DNA of 64,000 bases from Rossellomorea sp. y25. GTDB taxonomy: Bacteria; Bacillota; Bacilli; Bacillales; Bacillaceae_B. Where the stretch lies: assembly GCF_038049935.1 (NCBI RefSeq), contig NZ_CP145886.1:930001-994000 (forward strand), written 5' to 3'. The position numbers were made by a program, and so were the translations under genes. Every line of letters starts with the position of its first letter. Position 1 is the stretch's first letter. The notes under the pieces are model-generated. The model worked only from the letters and a program-made list of their open reading frames with translations. It made no database searches and was not told the origin of the DNA. Positions 17,220 through 26,199 of the stretch are shown here, piece by piece.

Positions 17220-18353
17220 ATGAAAGCCGTCACATATCAAGGAAAGAAGTCCGTAGCCGTCAAGAAGGTAGAGGACCCGCGGATACAAGATCCACAAGAC
17301 GTCATAGTCAACATCACATCAACGGCCATCTGTGGATCTGATTTACATCTGTACCAGGGGAACTTTCCACTCCCGATCGGATATGTCATTGGGCATGAGC
17401 CCATGGGAATCGTAGAGGAAGTCGGGAAAGATGTCACGAAAGTCAAAAAGGGGGATCGCGTCATCATCCCTTTCACGGTGGCTTGCGGGACTTGTGAATA
17501 TTGTCATAACCATTTAGAAAGTCAATGCGATCATTCCAATCCCCATTATGACTCTGGGGGATTGTTCGGTTACTCGGAGAAATTCGGGAATTACCCCGGG
17601 GGACAAGCGGAATACTTACGAGTTCCATTCGGGAACTACACCCCTTTTTTAGTACCGGAGAATTGTGAACTGGAGGATGAACAGATCCTTTTATTATCTG
17701 ATGTACTTCCCACGGCCTACTGGAGTGTGGAGAATGCCGGTGTGAAAAAAGGGGACACGGTCATTGTCCTCGGATGTGGTCCGGTCGGATTGATGGCTCA
17801 GCAGTTTGCCTGGAAAAAGGGTGCAGAGAGGGTCATCGCGGTCGATTATTTCGAGTATCGCTTACGTCACTCAAAGAAGATGAACCATACGGAAACCTTT
17901 GATTTCACCCAATACGATGATATGGGGGAAACGTTAAAAGAGTTGACAAAAGGCGGGGCGGATGTCGTGATCGATTGTGTCGGCATGGACGGGAAGAAGT
18001 CCCCACTTGAATATATGGAACAGAAATTGAAGCTTCAGGGTGGAACAATCGGTCCAATTCAAATCGCCACCAAGGCTGTCAGGAAGTGCGGGACTGTTCA
18101 ATTGACCGGGGTATATGGCGGGCTTTACAACATGTTCCCCCTTGGGGCATTCTTTGCCCGTAATATTACCCTGAAGATGGGACAGGCGCCTGCGAGAGCG
18201 TATATGGCCCCCCTTTATGAACAAATCGTCAAAGGGGAAATCGACTCCACTTCCATCATCACACATATACTTAAGCTTGAGGAAGCGGCAAAAGGGTATC
18301 AACTATTTAATGAGAAAGAAGACGACTGCATCAAAGTCATCTTGAAGCCTTAA
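17220..18353 (+). CDS. Zinc-dependent alcohol dehydrogenase
   Basis: The 377-residue protein is a medium-chain dehydrogenase. Catalytic zinc residues lie in AICGSDLH and IGHEPMGIVEEVG; the structural zinc loop is CGTCEYCHNHLESQC; the NAD-binding motif is VIVLGCGPVGLMAQQFA. The sequence is closest in character to the glutathione-independent formaldehyde dehydrogenase-like group, including the GPIQIA insertion before the last third. The true substrate is not certain. It follows the DUF421 gene by 36 bases with GGAGGACG as ribosome site. Confidence 0.9.
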   Translation: MKAVTYQGKKSVAVKKVEDPRIQDPQDVIVNITSTAICGSDLHLYQGNFPLPIGYVIGHEPMGIVEEVGKDVTKVKKGDRVIIPFTVACGTCEYCHNHLESQCDHSNPHYDSGGLFGYSEKFGNYPGGQAEYLRVPFGNYTPFLVPENCELEDEQILLLSDVLPTAYWSVENAGVKKGDTVIVLGCGPVGLMAQQFAWKKGAERVIAVDYFEYRLRHSKKMNHTETFDFTQYDDMGETLKELTKGGADVVIDCVGMDGKKSPLEYMEQKLKLQGGTIGPIQIATKAVRKCGTVQLTGVYGGLYNMFPLGAFFARNITLKMGQAPARAYMAPLYEQIVKGEIDSTSIITHILKLEEAAKGYQLFNEKEDDCIKVILKP

Positions 18354-18469
18354 CGTTAAGAAGGAGGAGGGATTCGTGTCCCTTCTTCTTTTTGTTCACG
18401 GGACACCCTGCATTTACATAAAGTGGAAGGGTGTTGTAAAAGAGAGAGATAGACAGAGGAGATGAGACT

Positions 18470-19309
18470 GTGTTTTATCATATTAAAGAGCTTCAGTATG
18501 AGGCTAAACCAAGCCGGCCAAACCCGGCTTATGCGAACCAGCTGCAAGAAATTCTAGGTGGACAATATGGAGAAATTTCTGTTATGATGCAATATTTATT
18601 CCAGGGATTCAACGGTCGGGCGGACAAGAAGTTCCGTGACCTGTGCCTGGATATCGGGACAGAGGAAATGGCCCATGTAGAGTTATTGGCCACTCTCATT
18701 GCCCGCCTGCTGGACGGTGCCCCCGTGTCTGAACAGGAAGCGATGTATAAGAGTAATCCGGTGCTCGGGGCAGTGATGGGTGGAATGAATCCACAGCATG
18801 TGATTGTGAGCGGGTTGGGTGCGATGCCGGTGGACAGTGTGGGAAATCGGTGGACAGCTTCTTATATCGGCGCCAGCGGGAACCTCCTGGCCGATTTCCG
18901 TGCCAACTTAACGGCAGAATCAATGGGCCGGTTACAGGCAGTGAGACTGTATGAACTGAGTGATGATCCGGGTGTCCGTGATACGCTTTCCTTCTTGATT
19001 GCCCGTGACACTGCTCATCAGAATCAATGGGCGGCAGCCATCGCAGAACTTGAAGAGCGTGAAGGGGATATTGTCGTACCGACGACGTTCCCGAGGGAGC
19101 TTGAGAAGCAGGCTGTTTCGTACGATCTTTATAACCTGTCCAGAGGGGAAGCGAGTGCCGAAGGACGATGGGCGAGCGGACCTAGCATGGACGGGAAAGC
19201 GAATTTCCAATACATCAGTGAACCTGGTCCATTCGGGTCGAAACCTAAACTGGCCCCTGCCCCTAAATATGTACATGATACCGTGCCGATGCCTCCAATG
19301 ATGAAATAA
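18470..19309 (+). CDS. Manganese catalase
   Basis: The 279-residue protein is a dimanganese catalase that splits hydrogen peroxide into water and oxygen. The ferritin-like four-helix core carries metal ligands in GEISVMMQYLFQGFN, GTEEMAHVELLATLIARLL, NLTAESMGRLQAVRLYE and DTAHQNQWAAAI. A C-terminal tail rich in proline follows. Length and sequence fit the Bacillus YdbD/KatN group. The start is a GTG after AGAGGAGATGAGACT; a nearby ATG is in another frame. Confidence 0.92.
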   Translation: MFYHIKELQYEAKPSRPNPAYANQLQEILGGQYGEISVMMQYLFQGFNGRADKKFRDLCLDIGTEEMAHVELLATLIARLLDGAPVSEQEAMYKSNPVLGAVMGGMNPQHVIVSGLGAMPVDSVGNRWTASYIGASGNLLADFRANLTAESMGRLQAVRLYELSDDPGVRDTLSFLIARDTAHQNQWAAAIAELEEREGDIVVPTTFPRELEKQAVSYDLYNLSRGEASAEGRWASGPSMDGKANFQYISEPGPFGSKPKLAPAPKYVHDTVPMPPMMK

Positions 19310-19348
19310 CCTGACTACTATTCCATTGATTCAAGAATTGAAAAAAAA

Positions 19349-19388
19349 TTCTCAGGTTGACTTGAAATGACAAGCCAACATGAGAATC
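19349..19388. terminator. Hairpin between convergent genes
   Basis: An imperfect 16-base stem (19349-19364 with 19371-19386) closes a 6-base loop between the catalase gene and the convergent DUF3231 gene. The A-rich run before it gives a T run on the minus strand, so it suits the minus-strand gene best. Confidence 0.6.
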
Positions 19389-19403
19389 TTTCCAATTCAG
19401 TGA

Positions 19404-19919
19404 TTACTCACAATGTTCATTTTTGTTTTTGTGAAGGGGTGGAGGGATCAACCATCCCTTTTCTTTGTTTAACTTAAGTACTTTAGCACCCATTAGGGCT
19501 TTTTGTATATGAAATTGGCCGAACATCATCGCCACATCTTCACGTATGCTTTGTCCCATGATTGTGCTGCATGCAACTAGGCCTGAAGCGATATTAGCTG
19601 ATAACCCCGCTGCAACGGCAGGATCCGGCATGCGGGCACCAGTCGGAATATCATCCAGGCAGGCATGCGGAGGTTCTGGAGGTGTTGGAGGCAACCCAAT
19701 CCCATTTTCCTTCAGAAGTTTTTCTACTTGCTTGATTTCTTCTTGCCCACCCTCGATGCTGTCCTTCAGTAATTTCTTAAGATCATCATCTCCGGCATGG
19801 TTAAGCTGCATCTGATATCCTGCCACAGTGGCTTTAGCCGTCAACAGATAGTTCCAAGTTCCAAATACTTCACCATAATGCAATGGCTCTTCTTGTGGAT
19901 TTCCACTTAAAATACCCAT
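19404..19919 (-). CDS. DUF3231 family protein
   Basis: The 171-residue protein is helical, with EVFGTWNYLLTAKATVAGYQMQLNHAGDDDLKKLL and IEGGQEEIKQVEKLLKENGIGLPPTPPEPP. This matches half of the usual DUF3231 tandem, a ferritin-like four-helix family abundant in spore formers and without a proven function. The ATG at 19919 has a strong AAGGAGGATG site; the open frame upstream to 19994 is not used. It faces the manganese catalase gene, another ferritin-like fold. Confidence 0.8.
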   Translation of the reverse strand: MGILSGNPQEEPLHYGEVFGTWNYLLTAKATVAGYQMQLNHAGDDDLKKLLKDSIEGGQEEIKQVEKLLKENGIGLPPTPPEPPHACLDDIPTGARMPDPAVAAGLSANIASGLVACSTIMGQSIREDVAMMFGQFHIQKALMGAKVLKLNKEKGWLIPPPLHKNKNEHCE

Positions 19920-20089
19920 AATCATCCTCCTTATCATAATGTGCCACCTTTCAAAGTGAATGTTTAAGCACAAAAGTATTTTTCCACTAAGCACTTGGAA
20001 GTATGTATTTGTTTTTTACATTTATTGTATATGTAAACATTTGGTGTGGGTTTGGCTTATGACCACCAAGTCTGGGTATTCGATACGAA

Positions 20090-20206
20090 TGCTCAATTAA
20101 TTGAAAAATGGACCAATAATTCAAATTCAGGTTTAATAAATTCTAAATGGGATTAATTATTTCTGATCCGGGTCGAAAGTAGGCCAATCGGGATCGATTC
20201 TTAAAG
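20090..20206. repeat. Array of imperfect direct repeats phased at exactly 20 bp
   Basis: Blocks start with GG at 20110, 20130, 20150, 20170 and 20190, exactly 20 bases apart, with a weaker block at 20090. Examples are GGACCAATAATTCAAATTCA, GGTTTAATAAATTCTAAATG and GGATTAATTATTTCTGATCC. A consensus is GG(A/T)(T/C)(C/T)AATNATTC. A related array lies at 52887-53000. It is in the gap between the DUF3231 gene and the lipoprotein gene; no ORF or promoter explains it. Confidence 0.7.
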
Positions 20207-20320
20207 GATAATCACTTGATGGGCGAACTCTCTACTATTATTAGAGCCAATTAGTAAACTCAAGACTTGAATCAGGAAAAATATAAAGGTTGCATCTGCT
20301 TTGCTATTGCCTAAGGGTAT

Positions 20321-20366
20321 CACGGGGACGGTTCTTACGCCTCCGAGCAAGAGAGCCGTCCCTGTG
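20321..20366. repeat. GGGGACGG-type palindromic element
   Basis: CACGGGGACGG at 20321-20331 pairs with CCGTCCCTGTG at 20356-20366. It lies just past the 3' end of the minus-strand lipoprotein gene and belongs to the dispersed GGGGAC family. Confidence 0.6.
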
Positions 20367-20376
20367 TTTTATAAGA

Positions 20377-21474
20377 TTATTGATAGTTAATAATCGCAGG
20401 GCTGGGTTCCATCTTCAACACATCTTCCGGCTCCAAAACCGGCACATCCTTATCATAAAAGATCTTGAATGCCCCATACTGTTTCGGTTCATCACGTATG
20501 TATTTCCCGTACAGGGCCTGCTTGTCCGCGGATGCTCCCCAGCCGTCAAAGTTTATGGCGACTTCGACGTTGTCTGTCGGTTGGATCACCTCTTTATTTG
20601 TCAGTACGTCACCGGTGAATTGGTGGACGAGTACGAATTTATCCGGGAGGTCGTTCTTTTCCGTAAGTTCCGATACATACTCGACTGCCTTCTGGATTTC
20701 CTTTCCATCCACTTGCCCTAGATCCTCTCCGGGTTTCTCCCCTTCAGCTACGTGGAATTCCGTATCGATCGCCAGGTGAACATGCGGGTGCTTGAGCCAC
20801 TTCTCGATCATTTTCACCTGCTCCATAACGGTGTCCGTTCCGAGCTGAACATCGAGCAGCACCAGTGCGTCATGCTTCTCGGCAAGCTCCACATACCTTT
20901 CAATATTTTCTTCGGATGTCATTCGCACATAGTCTCCATCAGGACCCGGTTCACTCTGGGCCATTGTCGTAATCAACTCGATCGTCGGGACCGCCGGACG
21001 GTCGGGATCAGCGTCTGAATAGGCCTGCGTCTGTTCCTTTAGCTTCTTCATGTACTCCTCAGGCTCCAACTCGCCCAGAATCCCCATATTTTCAGAATCT
21101 GGCGTTCCATAATAGGCAACCAATCGATGATCCTTTAATGGTCCATCGGATGGATCTTTCACCCCTTTTGCCAGCGTTTCACCCGCAGGGACCGAACGCT
21201 CGGGATTTCCACCCAGCGCCGCTTGCATATCAGGAATTTCCTGCTGTTCCATATCTGATAAGCTTTCCTTCAAAGACACAGCATTTTCAGACGGTTCCAA
21301 CGGTTTGAAGGGCTGTTCGGTCTCCTTCGGTTCTTCGTTTTCCGTTTTTTCCGTGTTTGATTCGTCCCGTTCGGAAGTCGGCGCTTTCTTCTCACTTTCC
21401 TCTGTGGCCGAAGGATCGGCGCAGGCTCCCAGTATTAGTACTCCTGCTGCAAGTAGCAGCAATATTTTTTTCAT
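20377..21474 (-). CDS. Large predicted lipoprotein, TIM-barrel-like
   Basis: The 365-residue protein begins with lipoprotein signal MKKILLLLAAGVLILGAC, followed by an acidic, low-complexity linker rich in E, T and S up to about residue 85. The remainder (LKDHRLVAYYGTPDSENMGILG, then DALVLLDVQLGTDTVMEQVKMIEKWLKHPHVHLAIDTEFHV, then VEVAINFDGWGA) looks like a beta/alpha barrel of the glycoside-hydrolase kind, but I see no proven catalytic pair and give no activity. The ATG at 21474 follows AAGGATGTGTGAG. It stands alone. Confidence 0.7.
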   Translation of the reverse strand: MKKILLLLAAGVLILGACADPSATEESEKKAPTSERDESNTEKTENEEPKETEQPFKPLEPSENAVSLKESLSDMEQQEIPDMQAALGGNPERSVPAGETLAKGVKDPSDGPLKDHRLVAYYGTPDSENMGILGELEPEEYMKKLKEQTQAYSDADPDRPAVPTIELITTMAQSEPGPDGDYVRMTSEENIERYVELAEKHDALVLLDVQLGTDTVMEQVKMIEKWLKHPHVHLAIDTEFHVAEGEKPGEDLGQVDGKEIQKAVEYVSELTEKNDLPDKFVLVHQFTGDVLTNKEVIQPTDNVEVAINFDGWGASADKQALYGKYIRDEPKQYGAFKIFYDKDVPVLEPEDVLKMEPSPAIINYQ

Positions 21475-21536
21475 TGCCTCACACATCCTTTTTATATAGA
21501 AGAATATGGAGGACTTTAACACATTTTCCTCTACAT

Positions 21537-21755
21537 GAAACCTATGTAAACAAATTGATAGAAACTCTTAATCCAAACGTTAAAGCTTATGAGGGAAGCG
21601 CTGAGAACAAGGCTTTTATAAAAAATATTCTGATAGTAAACAAGGGAATATTTGGTACAATTAAAGCAGAGGGGGCCAAATGGACAAACCCCATGGCTCC
21701 ATTTATCGCAAGCGCTTTTGAGAGAAGAGGTCGTACCAGAACCATAGGGCTTTGA
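21537..21755 (+). pseudogene. Possible gene remnant, no recognised family
   Basis: An open stretch encodes ETYVNKLIETLNPN and ends FIASAFERRGRTRTIGL. It has a protein-like composition but no ATG or ribosome site in frame, so it may be the C-terminal remnant of a lost gene, or chance. I recognise no family. Confidence 0.25.
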
Positions 21756-21781
21756 AAATGAGAAATTAAGGGGGACTATCA

Positions 21782-22123
21782 ATGATCAATTACGATGGAC
21801 GCACGTTTGTATCCATTGAAAATACGACGAACGGTGAAGTTTCTTCAAAAACAGTTTTTGAATATAAGCAAGATGGAGATATCCTTTCAGCAACATATAG
21901 TGGCGGAGACATTATGAAAGGAACCCTGATTGGCATCGTGAAAGAGGATGGTGGCTTAACGTTTAGATACAACCATGTAAACGTTCATAATGATATAAGG
22001 GGAGGTCAATGTACTTCTGTTCCTGAAATTCTACCGGATGGCCGAATAAGACTGCATGAAAGCTGGAGATGGATGGATCGTGACCAAAGTGAAGGGGAAT
22101 CGATCGTTGAGGAAGTCATATAA
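21782..22123 (+). CDS. Small beta-rich protein of the kind often mislabelled N-acetylglutamate synthase
   Basis: The 113-residue protein is made almost only of beta strands: INYDGRTFVSIENTTNGEVSS, TVFEYKQDGDILSATYSGGD, and LIGIVKEDGGLTFRYNHVN, with a final RLHESWRWMDRDQSEGESIVEE. This lipocalin/avidin-like small family is widespread in Bacillus and often carries an N-acetylglutamate synthase label that has no visible basis, since no GNAT or kinase fold is present. The ATG follows AAGGGGGAC. Function is unknown. Confidence 0.75.
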   Translation: MINYDGRTFVSIENTTNGEVSSKTVFEYKQDGDILSATYSGGDIMKGTLIGIVKEDGGLTFRYNHVNVHNDIRGGQCTSVPEILPDGRIRLHESWRWMDRDQSEGESIVEEVI

Positions 22124-22176
22124 TTAGTAGTAGTTGAATTCAGCGTTTTTTCAAATCATGGGTCGAGGTGAGGGAT

Positions 22177-22629
22177 ATGGGGACATATGAGCTAAAGCTT
22201 ATTAACAATCTGTTAGATGTTGATTTAGCTCATTTAGTAGAGCATAGCAAAGAAGAGGGTTTTCGTTTTGTAGAAAGATTAGTGAATGATTATAGAAATG
22301 GAAATAACACGTTCAACCGTGCAGGAGAAGGTATATTCGGCGTGTTTAATGAAAATGGCATCCTGGTTGCTATAGGCGGATTAAACAAGGATCCTTTTTC
22401 AACTGGTGAATGCATTGGCAGGATGAGAAGATTTTATGTCAGCAAAGAGTTTAGAAGAAGTGGTGTAGGAAACATGCTGGTGCAAAGGATCATAGACGAA
22501 GCAAGAAACCATTATGATACATTGGTGCTTCATACAGACACAGAACAGGGGGATGCATTTTATCGGGCGATTGGGTTTTCAAAGGGGGAGCTTTATTCGA
22601 GGTCGAGTCATTATTTGAGCTTAGGGTAG
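22177..22629 (+). CDS. GNAT family N-acetyltransferase
   Basis: The 150-residue protein is a compact GNAT enzyme. MRRFYVSKEFRRSGVGNMLVQRIIDEA holds the acetyl-CoA loop (R-R-S-G-V-G), and TDTEQGDAFYRAIGFSKGE the conserved end. The ATG at 22177 is best supported by GAGGTGAGG; a GTG nine bases upstream is in frame. A GGGGACGG-type element starts immediately after the stop. Confidence 0.85.
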   Translation: MGTYELKLINNLLDVDLAHLVEHSKEEGFRFVERLVNDYRNGNNTFNRAGEGIFGVFNENGILVAIGGLNKDPFSTGECIGRMRRFYVSKEFRRSGVGNMLVQRIIDEARNHYDTLVLHTDTEQGDAFYRAIGFSKGELYSRSSHYLSLG

Positions 22630-22779
22630 CATGGGGACGGACCCGGAGGCAGCTTTTTGGTATATATAATCCTTAAAAACATAAGGAACAGATTATAGGC
22701 ACGATTATGGATAAGCTGAATTTTCAACTGAAAGGTGCATAAGAAAGGTCTACCACTTAAAAATCGGGAGAGTGTTCCT

Positions 22780-23307
22780 ATGTTCAACAACTTTCATTTT
22801 GAAACGATTTATCGTGAACGGGATGATCGCACCCCTCTAGTGGTAATGATGTGTGGTGTGGCTGGCTCCGGTAAAACGACATTCTCGCAGCACTTAGAGA
22901 AGAACGGCTTTGTGCGTCTTTCAATTGATGAAGAAATATGGGCGACTCATGGTCGTTATGGGATTGATTTCCCTATGGAAAAGATGGAGGAATACAAGAA
23001 AGTGGCAGAAAGTAAATTGCGCAATGAATTAGTAAAGCTCATTCACGATAAACAACAGGTGGTCATCGACTTCAGTTTTTGGGACCGTGGAAGAAGGGAT
23101 CGATACAAACAATTAATAGAAAAGTCAGGTGGGAAATGGAAACTGATTTATTTAAAGGTCCATCCTGATGATTTACTTGAAAGGCTTACAATACGGAACA
23201 AGCGCTTTGATGCGAATGCGTTCCCGATTTCGGAAGGACTGTTGACTTCCTATTTGAATGGTTTTGAAATTCCTGAGGGGGAAGGGGAGATTGTGGTTGG
23301 GAATTAG
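22780..23307 (+). CDS. P-loop ATPase/kinase (zeta-toxin-like fold)
   Basis: The 175-residue protein has a Walker A motif MMCGVAGSGKTTFSQHL near residues 24-41, an RLSIDEEIW segment where the acceptor is held, and VVIDFSFWDRGRRDRYKQLIEKSGG with the lid arginines. It belongs to the AAA_33/predicted kinase group that phosphorylates small molecules such as sugars, nucleosides or antibiotics. The substrate is not known. I chose the ATG at 22780 after GGGAGAG; a GTG at 22735 is in frame. Confidence 0.8.
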   Translation: MFNNFHFETIYRERDDRTPLVVMMCGVAGSGKTTFSQHLEKNGFVRLSIDEEIWATHGRYGIDFPMEKMEEYKKVAESKLRNELVKLIHDKQQVVIDFSFWDRGRRDRYKQLIEKSGGKWKLIYLKVHPDDLLERLTIRNKRFDANAFPISEGLLTSYLNGFEIPEGEGEIVVGN

Positions 23308-23330
23308 AGTTACTTTTAACTGGCCAGGGA

Positions 23331-23362
23331 GAGGGGACAAGGTATCAGTCCCCATGGTTCCG
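23331..23362. repeat. GGGGAC-type palindromic element
   Basis: GGGGACAAGG and its facing AGTCCCC, followed by ATGGTTCCGTG, form a short degraded member of the dispersed family between convergent genes. Confidence 0.45.
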
Positions 23363-23367
23363 TGTTT

Positions 23368-23965
23368 CTAGTCGGTCATATACTCATTCACCAACTCATA
23401 ACATCTATCCTTCGTCGACTCATATAAAGAGATGTACCACGCCACATTTTCAAACGTCCCGCCTTCATACTTCAGTCTTTCTTTCTCGGCTTTCGTTTCT
23501 TTCTGTTCGATCCATCTTAACTGTTCCGCTTGTAATTCCTTCATGACCTCTGGAGACAGCTCTTTTTTCAGCAGGGTGTAGATCTCATTCAATGCATCAT
23601 CAAACTTTTCGTAGGATACTCCATAATAGTTTTTCATCGCGTTTGTGACACCTTTATCTGAATCCTTCTTTTCTGGCATGGCATCAAGTTCTTTTTGGAT
23701 GTTGTCCAGTTTGTTCAGAAATTCTGTTCTTCCCTCTATTTTTGTTTTGGGAGTATGATCTTCCATTAATATCTTCCGATTGATTCTCCTCGTTGTTATC
23801 GGCTTCCATTGTGCTTTCTGAAGAAGAATCATCTGTACTTGCTGGTATCGTATCAGATCCAGACTGATTAGAAGTATCCTCTTCAGGTGCATCGCTACAT
23901 GCAGACATGAAGACGAATAACATAGTTAATAAGGCTGCCACGGTAAACATTTTTGGGTTCTTCAT
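23368..23965 (-). pseudogene. LprI-like (DUF1311) lipoprotein, frameshifted
   Basis: The N-terminal frame from the ATG at 23965 gives lipoprotein signal MKNPKMFTVAALLTMLFVFMSAC and an acidic linker. The C-terminal frame gives the DUF1311 domain: GVSYEKFDDALNEIYTLLKKEL, LQAEQLRWIEQKETKAEKER, and ESTKDRCYELVNEYM. A single base loss near 23760 (around GAAGATATTAATGGAAG) separates them; joined, they make one protein of about 198 residues. The family is related to lysozyme inhibitor LprI. Either a recent mutation or a sequencing error would explain it. Confidence 0.7.
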
Positions 23966-24181
23966 TTTTACAGCTCCAATTCCTTATTGAAAATAGATTA
24001 TTTGGTTTATTTTAACATATTTGAAATATCCTATTAACCTGTTAGGGTCCGCTTATTCGTTGCCTCCATGGTTCCTCTTTCATTAACCCCTTCTTAAAAC
24101 ATTTGTGATACAATTTTCGCAAGAAGGCTGTTTCAGGAACCTCGGTACCTGTCCCCATTGCCCGGAAGGAGGTAGAGTGTG

Positions 24182-24874
24182 ATGGAACGTGTAGTTTGTG
24201 AGAAAAGGTCCTATTCAAAAGAGTTTCATTCTCATCAGCATGAGTTTGGTCAGTTTCTTTTTCCTTTACAAGGTTCCCTGGATATCCAAACGAAGTGGCA
24301 AGAACTTCATCTTGATCCGGACCATTGTTTTTATCTGCCTCCAATGTCTGATCATCAATACAGGTCGATGGACCGGAATGAGTTTTTGATTCTGGATATC
24401 CCCCTGAACTATTTACCGGGGGATACAGGAAGCATGTATATGCAGCTTGATGAGCAGTGGGTTTCTATCCGGTATTTACTGTTGGAGGAAGCGGGGAACC
24501 CGGAAAATAGGATGTCGTTGATAAGCTTGGCCAGGTATGTGACGACCAAGCTTCAACAATCTTCTTCCCCTTCAATTGACTATATTCATAGACATTTCAT
24601 GGAACCGATCAGGTTAGAGACATTGGCGGAATTGGAACATTACCATCCGTCCTATTATTCGGCGTGGTTCAAGAAAAAACATGGTAAGAGCCCGAAAGCG
24701 TATATATCGGAACTACGTTTGAAAGAAGCTGATCATCTGCTGCTATCAACAGAATGGTCAATGTCCCGGATCAGTGAGGAGTTGGGCTTTGAGAATTCTT
24801 CTTCCTTCACGAGATGGTTTGTAAGACATAGGGGGATATCCCCGCAGCAATATAGAATCCTTAAAAAGGGATAA
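24182..24874 (+). CDS. AraC family transcriptional regulator
   Basis: The 230-residue protein has an N-terminal cupin sensor domain (SYSKEFHSHQHEFGQFLFPLQGSL, with the HxHxxxQ histidines) and a C-terminal pair of helix-turn-helix motifs (IRLETLAELEHYHPSYYSAWFKKKHGKSP and WSMSRISEELGFENSSSFTRWF). It lies directly before an EamA transporter gene on the same strand and is the likely regulator of that gene. The ATG at 24182 has AAGGAGGT 8 bases upstream. Confidence 0.88.
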   Translation: MERVVCEKRSYSKEFHSHQHEFGQFLFPLQGSLDIQTKWQELHLDPDHCFYLPPMSDHQYRSMDRNEFLILDIPLNYLPGDTGSMYMQLDEQWVSIRYLLLEEAGNPENRMSLISLARYVTTKLQQSSSPSIDYIHRHFMEPIRLETLAELEHYHPSYYSAWFKKKHGKSPKAYISELRLKEADHLLLSTEWSMSRISEELGFENSSSFTRWFVRHRGISPQQYRILKKG

Positions 24875-24952
24875 AAGGATATCAAACTTGGTAAAGAGAT
24901 TTCTAAGTGGATTCTCTATCCTAAGTTTAGATACTCCTTTTATCTTTTTTTA
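24870..24952 (+). terminator. Long hairpin between the AraC and EamA genes, terminator or attenuator
   Basis: GATAAAAGG (from 24870) pairs with CCTTTTATC (to about 24944), with inner pairs AAACTT/AAGTTT and AGAGA/TCTCT, and is followed by seven T at 24945-24951. The left arm starts inside the araC stop codon. The EamA ribosome binding site follows at once, so the structure could tune read-through between the two genes. Confidence 0.65.
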
Positions 24953-24966
24953 TTGAGGTGAGCAGA

Positions 24967-25869
24967 ATGAAGGGTCCTTTATTGATCTTAATTGCCGGCA
25001 TCCTCTGGGGAACCACGGGTACAACCCAGGCATTCGCACCGGAGTCGGCACATCCGATCGCCATCGGTGCTGCCCGCTTAGCAGTCGGGGGGCTGTTTTT
25101 GATGGGAATTGTCCTTGCGACTGGCAAGTTGAACGTGACCAATTGGCCGGTAAAGCGAGTGGTGTTGGCTTCTCTGAGTATGGCATTCTATCAGCCGCTG
25201 TTTTTCACGGCCGTCACCCGGACCGGGGTGGCAATCGGAACGGTTGTAGCCATTGGGAGCGCACCTATCTTATCGGGGGTCATTGAATGGCTCGTTTTAA
25301 AAAAACGTCCGGATTCCATTTGGTGGTGTTCCACATTCCTATCCATCTTAGGGTGCCTGCTGCTGTTTATCAATAACGAGTCCGTACATGTCGATTCCAT
25401 GGGACTAATCATGGCTCTGGGAGCCGGGCTATCTTTTGCCATTTACACACTTGTCAGCCGGGAGCTGGTTGAAAACCGCTCGGCATTATCAGTGGTTGCC
25501 GTTGTATTTACATCGAGTGCTGTTTGTTTATCCCCTTTTTTACTCCTGTATGATATGTCTTGGATTTGGAGTATTCGAGGTGCAGGGGTAAGCCTTCATC
25601 TTGGGATCATGGCAACCGGGATCGCCTACTTATTGTTTGCCAGAGGGCTTATCCATGTTTCTTCTTCAACCGCCGTTTCCCTTGCGTTGGCGGAGCCGCT
25701 GACGGCAGCGCTTTTGGGAGTTTTCATCGTGGGTGAATACTTGAGTGTCGTTTCTTGGATGGGGGTTATGCTGTTGATGCTGGGGATCGGAATCCTTGTA
25801 TGGTCGTCTAAGGGTTCCGGTGTTGGAAAAGAAGGTGGGGGAATTAATGAAAAATGGAGACAGGTGTAG
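24967..25869 (+). CDS. EamA/DMT family transporter
   Basis: The 300-residue protein has ten membrane helices in two EamA repeats. The first opens with LLILIAGILWGTTGTTQAFA, and the second with MGLIMALGAGLSFAIYTLVSREL; the end SLALAEPLTAALLGVFIVGEYL is the family's conserved helix. DMT exporters carry amino acids or other metabolites out of the cell. The ATG at 24967 has GAGGTGAG upstream. Its expression is probably set by the AraC regulator just before it. Confidence 0.88.
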   Translation: MKGPLLILIAGILWGTTGTTQAFAPESAHPIAIGAARLAVGGLFLMGIVLATGKLNVTNWPVKRVVLASLSMAFYQPLFFTAVTRTGVAIGTVVAIGSAPILSGVIEWLVLKKRPDSIWWCSTFLSILGCLLLFINNESVHVDSMGLIMALGAGLSFAIYTLVSRELVENRSALSVVAVVFTSSAVCLSPFLLLYDMSWIWSIRGAGVSLHLGIMATGIAYLLFARGLIHVSSSTAVSLALAEPLTAALLGVFIVGEYLSVVSWMGVMLLMLGIGILVWSSKGSGVGKEGGGINEKWRQV

Positions 25870-26010
25870 TTGCCGATTATAGAGTATGCGTTTAAATGAT
25901 CGTTTACTATAGATGGATTCTTGATTGAGAGTTTTAGCGTTGATCTCTACCGGTTGATGATACTTTGAAGTGACATCTATTTTACAAGAGTGGCTTTAAT
26001 AGCATAGTGG

Positions 26011-26061
26011 GGCCTGACCCGCGGCACGTTGAAGGTTGAACGTGCCGGGGCAGGCCTTTTT
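26011..26061 (+). terminator. Terminator of the dispersed palindrome family
   Basis: GGCCTGACCC-GCGGCACGTT at 26011-26030 folds back on AACGTGCCGGGGCAGGCC at 26039-26056, followed by TTTTTG. The same right arm occurs at 34959-34975. The remaining 25870-26199 gap holds no gene that I can see. Confidence 0.75.
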
Positions 26062-26199
26062 GTTTTATTAAAGTACTCCTTGAATATAAAAAACTTCCCA
26101 CGCTGTACATAGATTGTTAATAGTTTCGTAACATTTACCCTCTAAGATGAAATCAACAGCAAAGTTCAACCGAGCAAAATCAATCGAGGAGGAAATAAA

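Noticed and set aside
20090..20206. CRISPR or attC-type array
   Set aside because: The 20-bp blocks are imperfect and have no spacer-repeat alternation; no integrase or cas genes are present.
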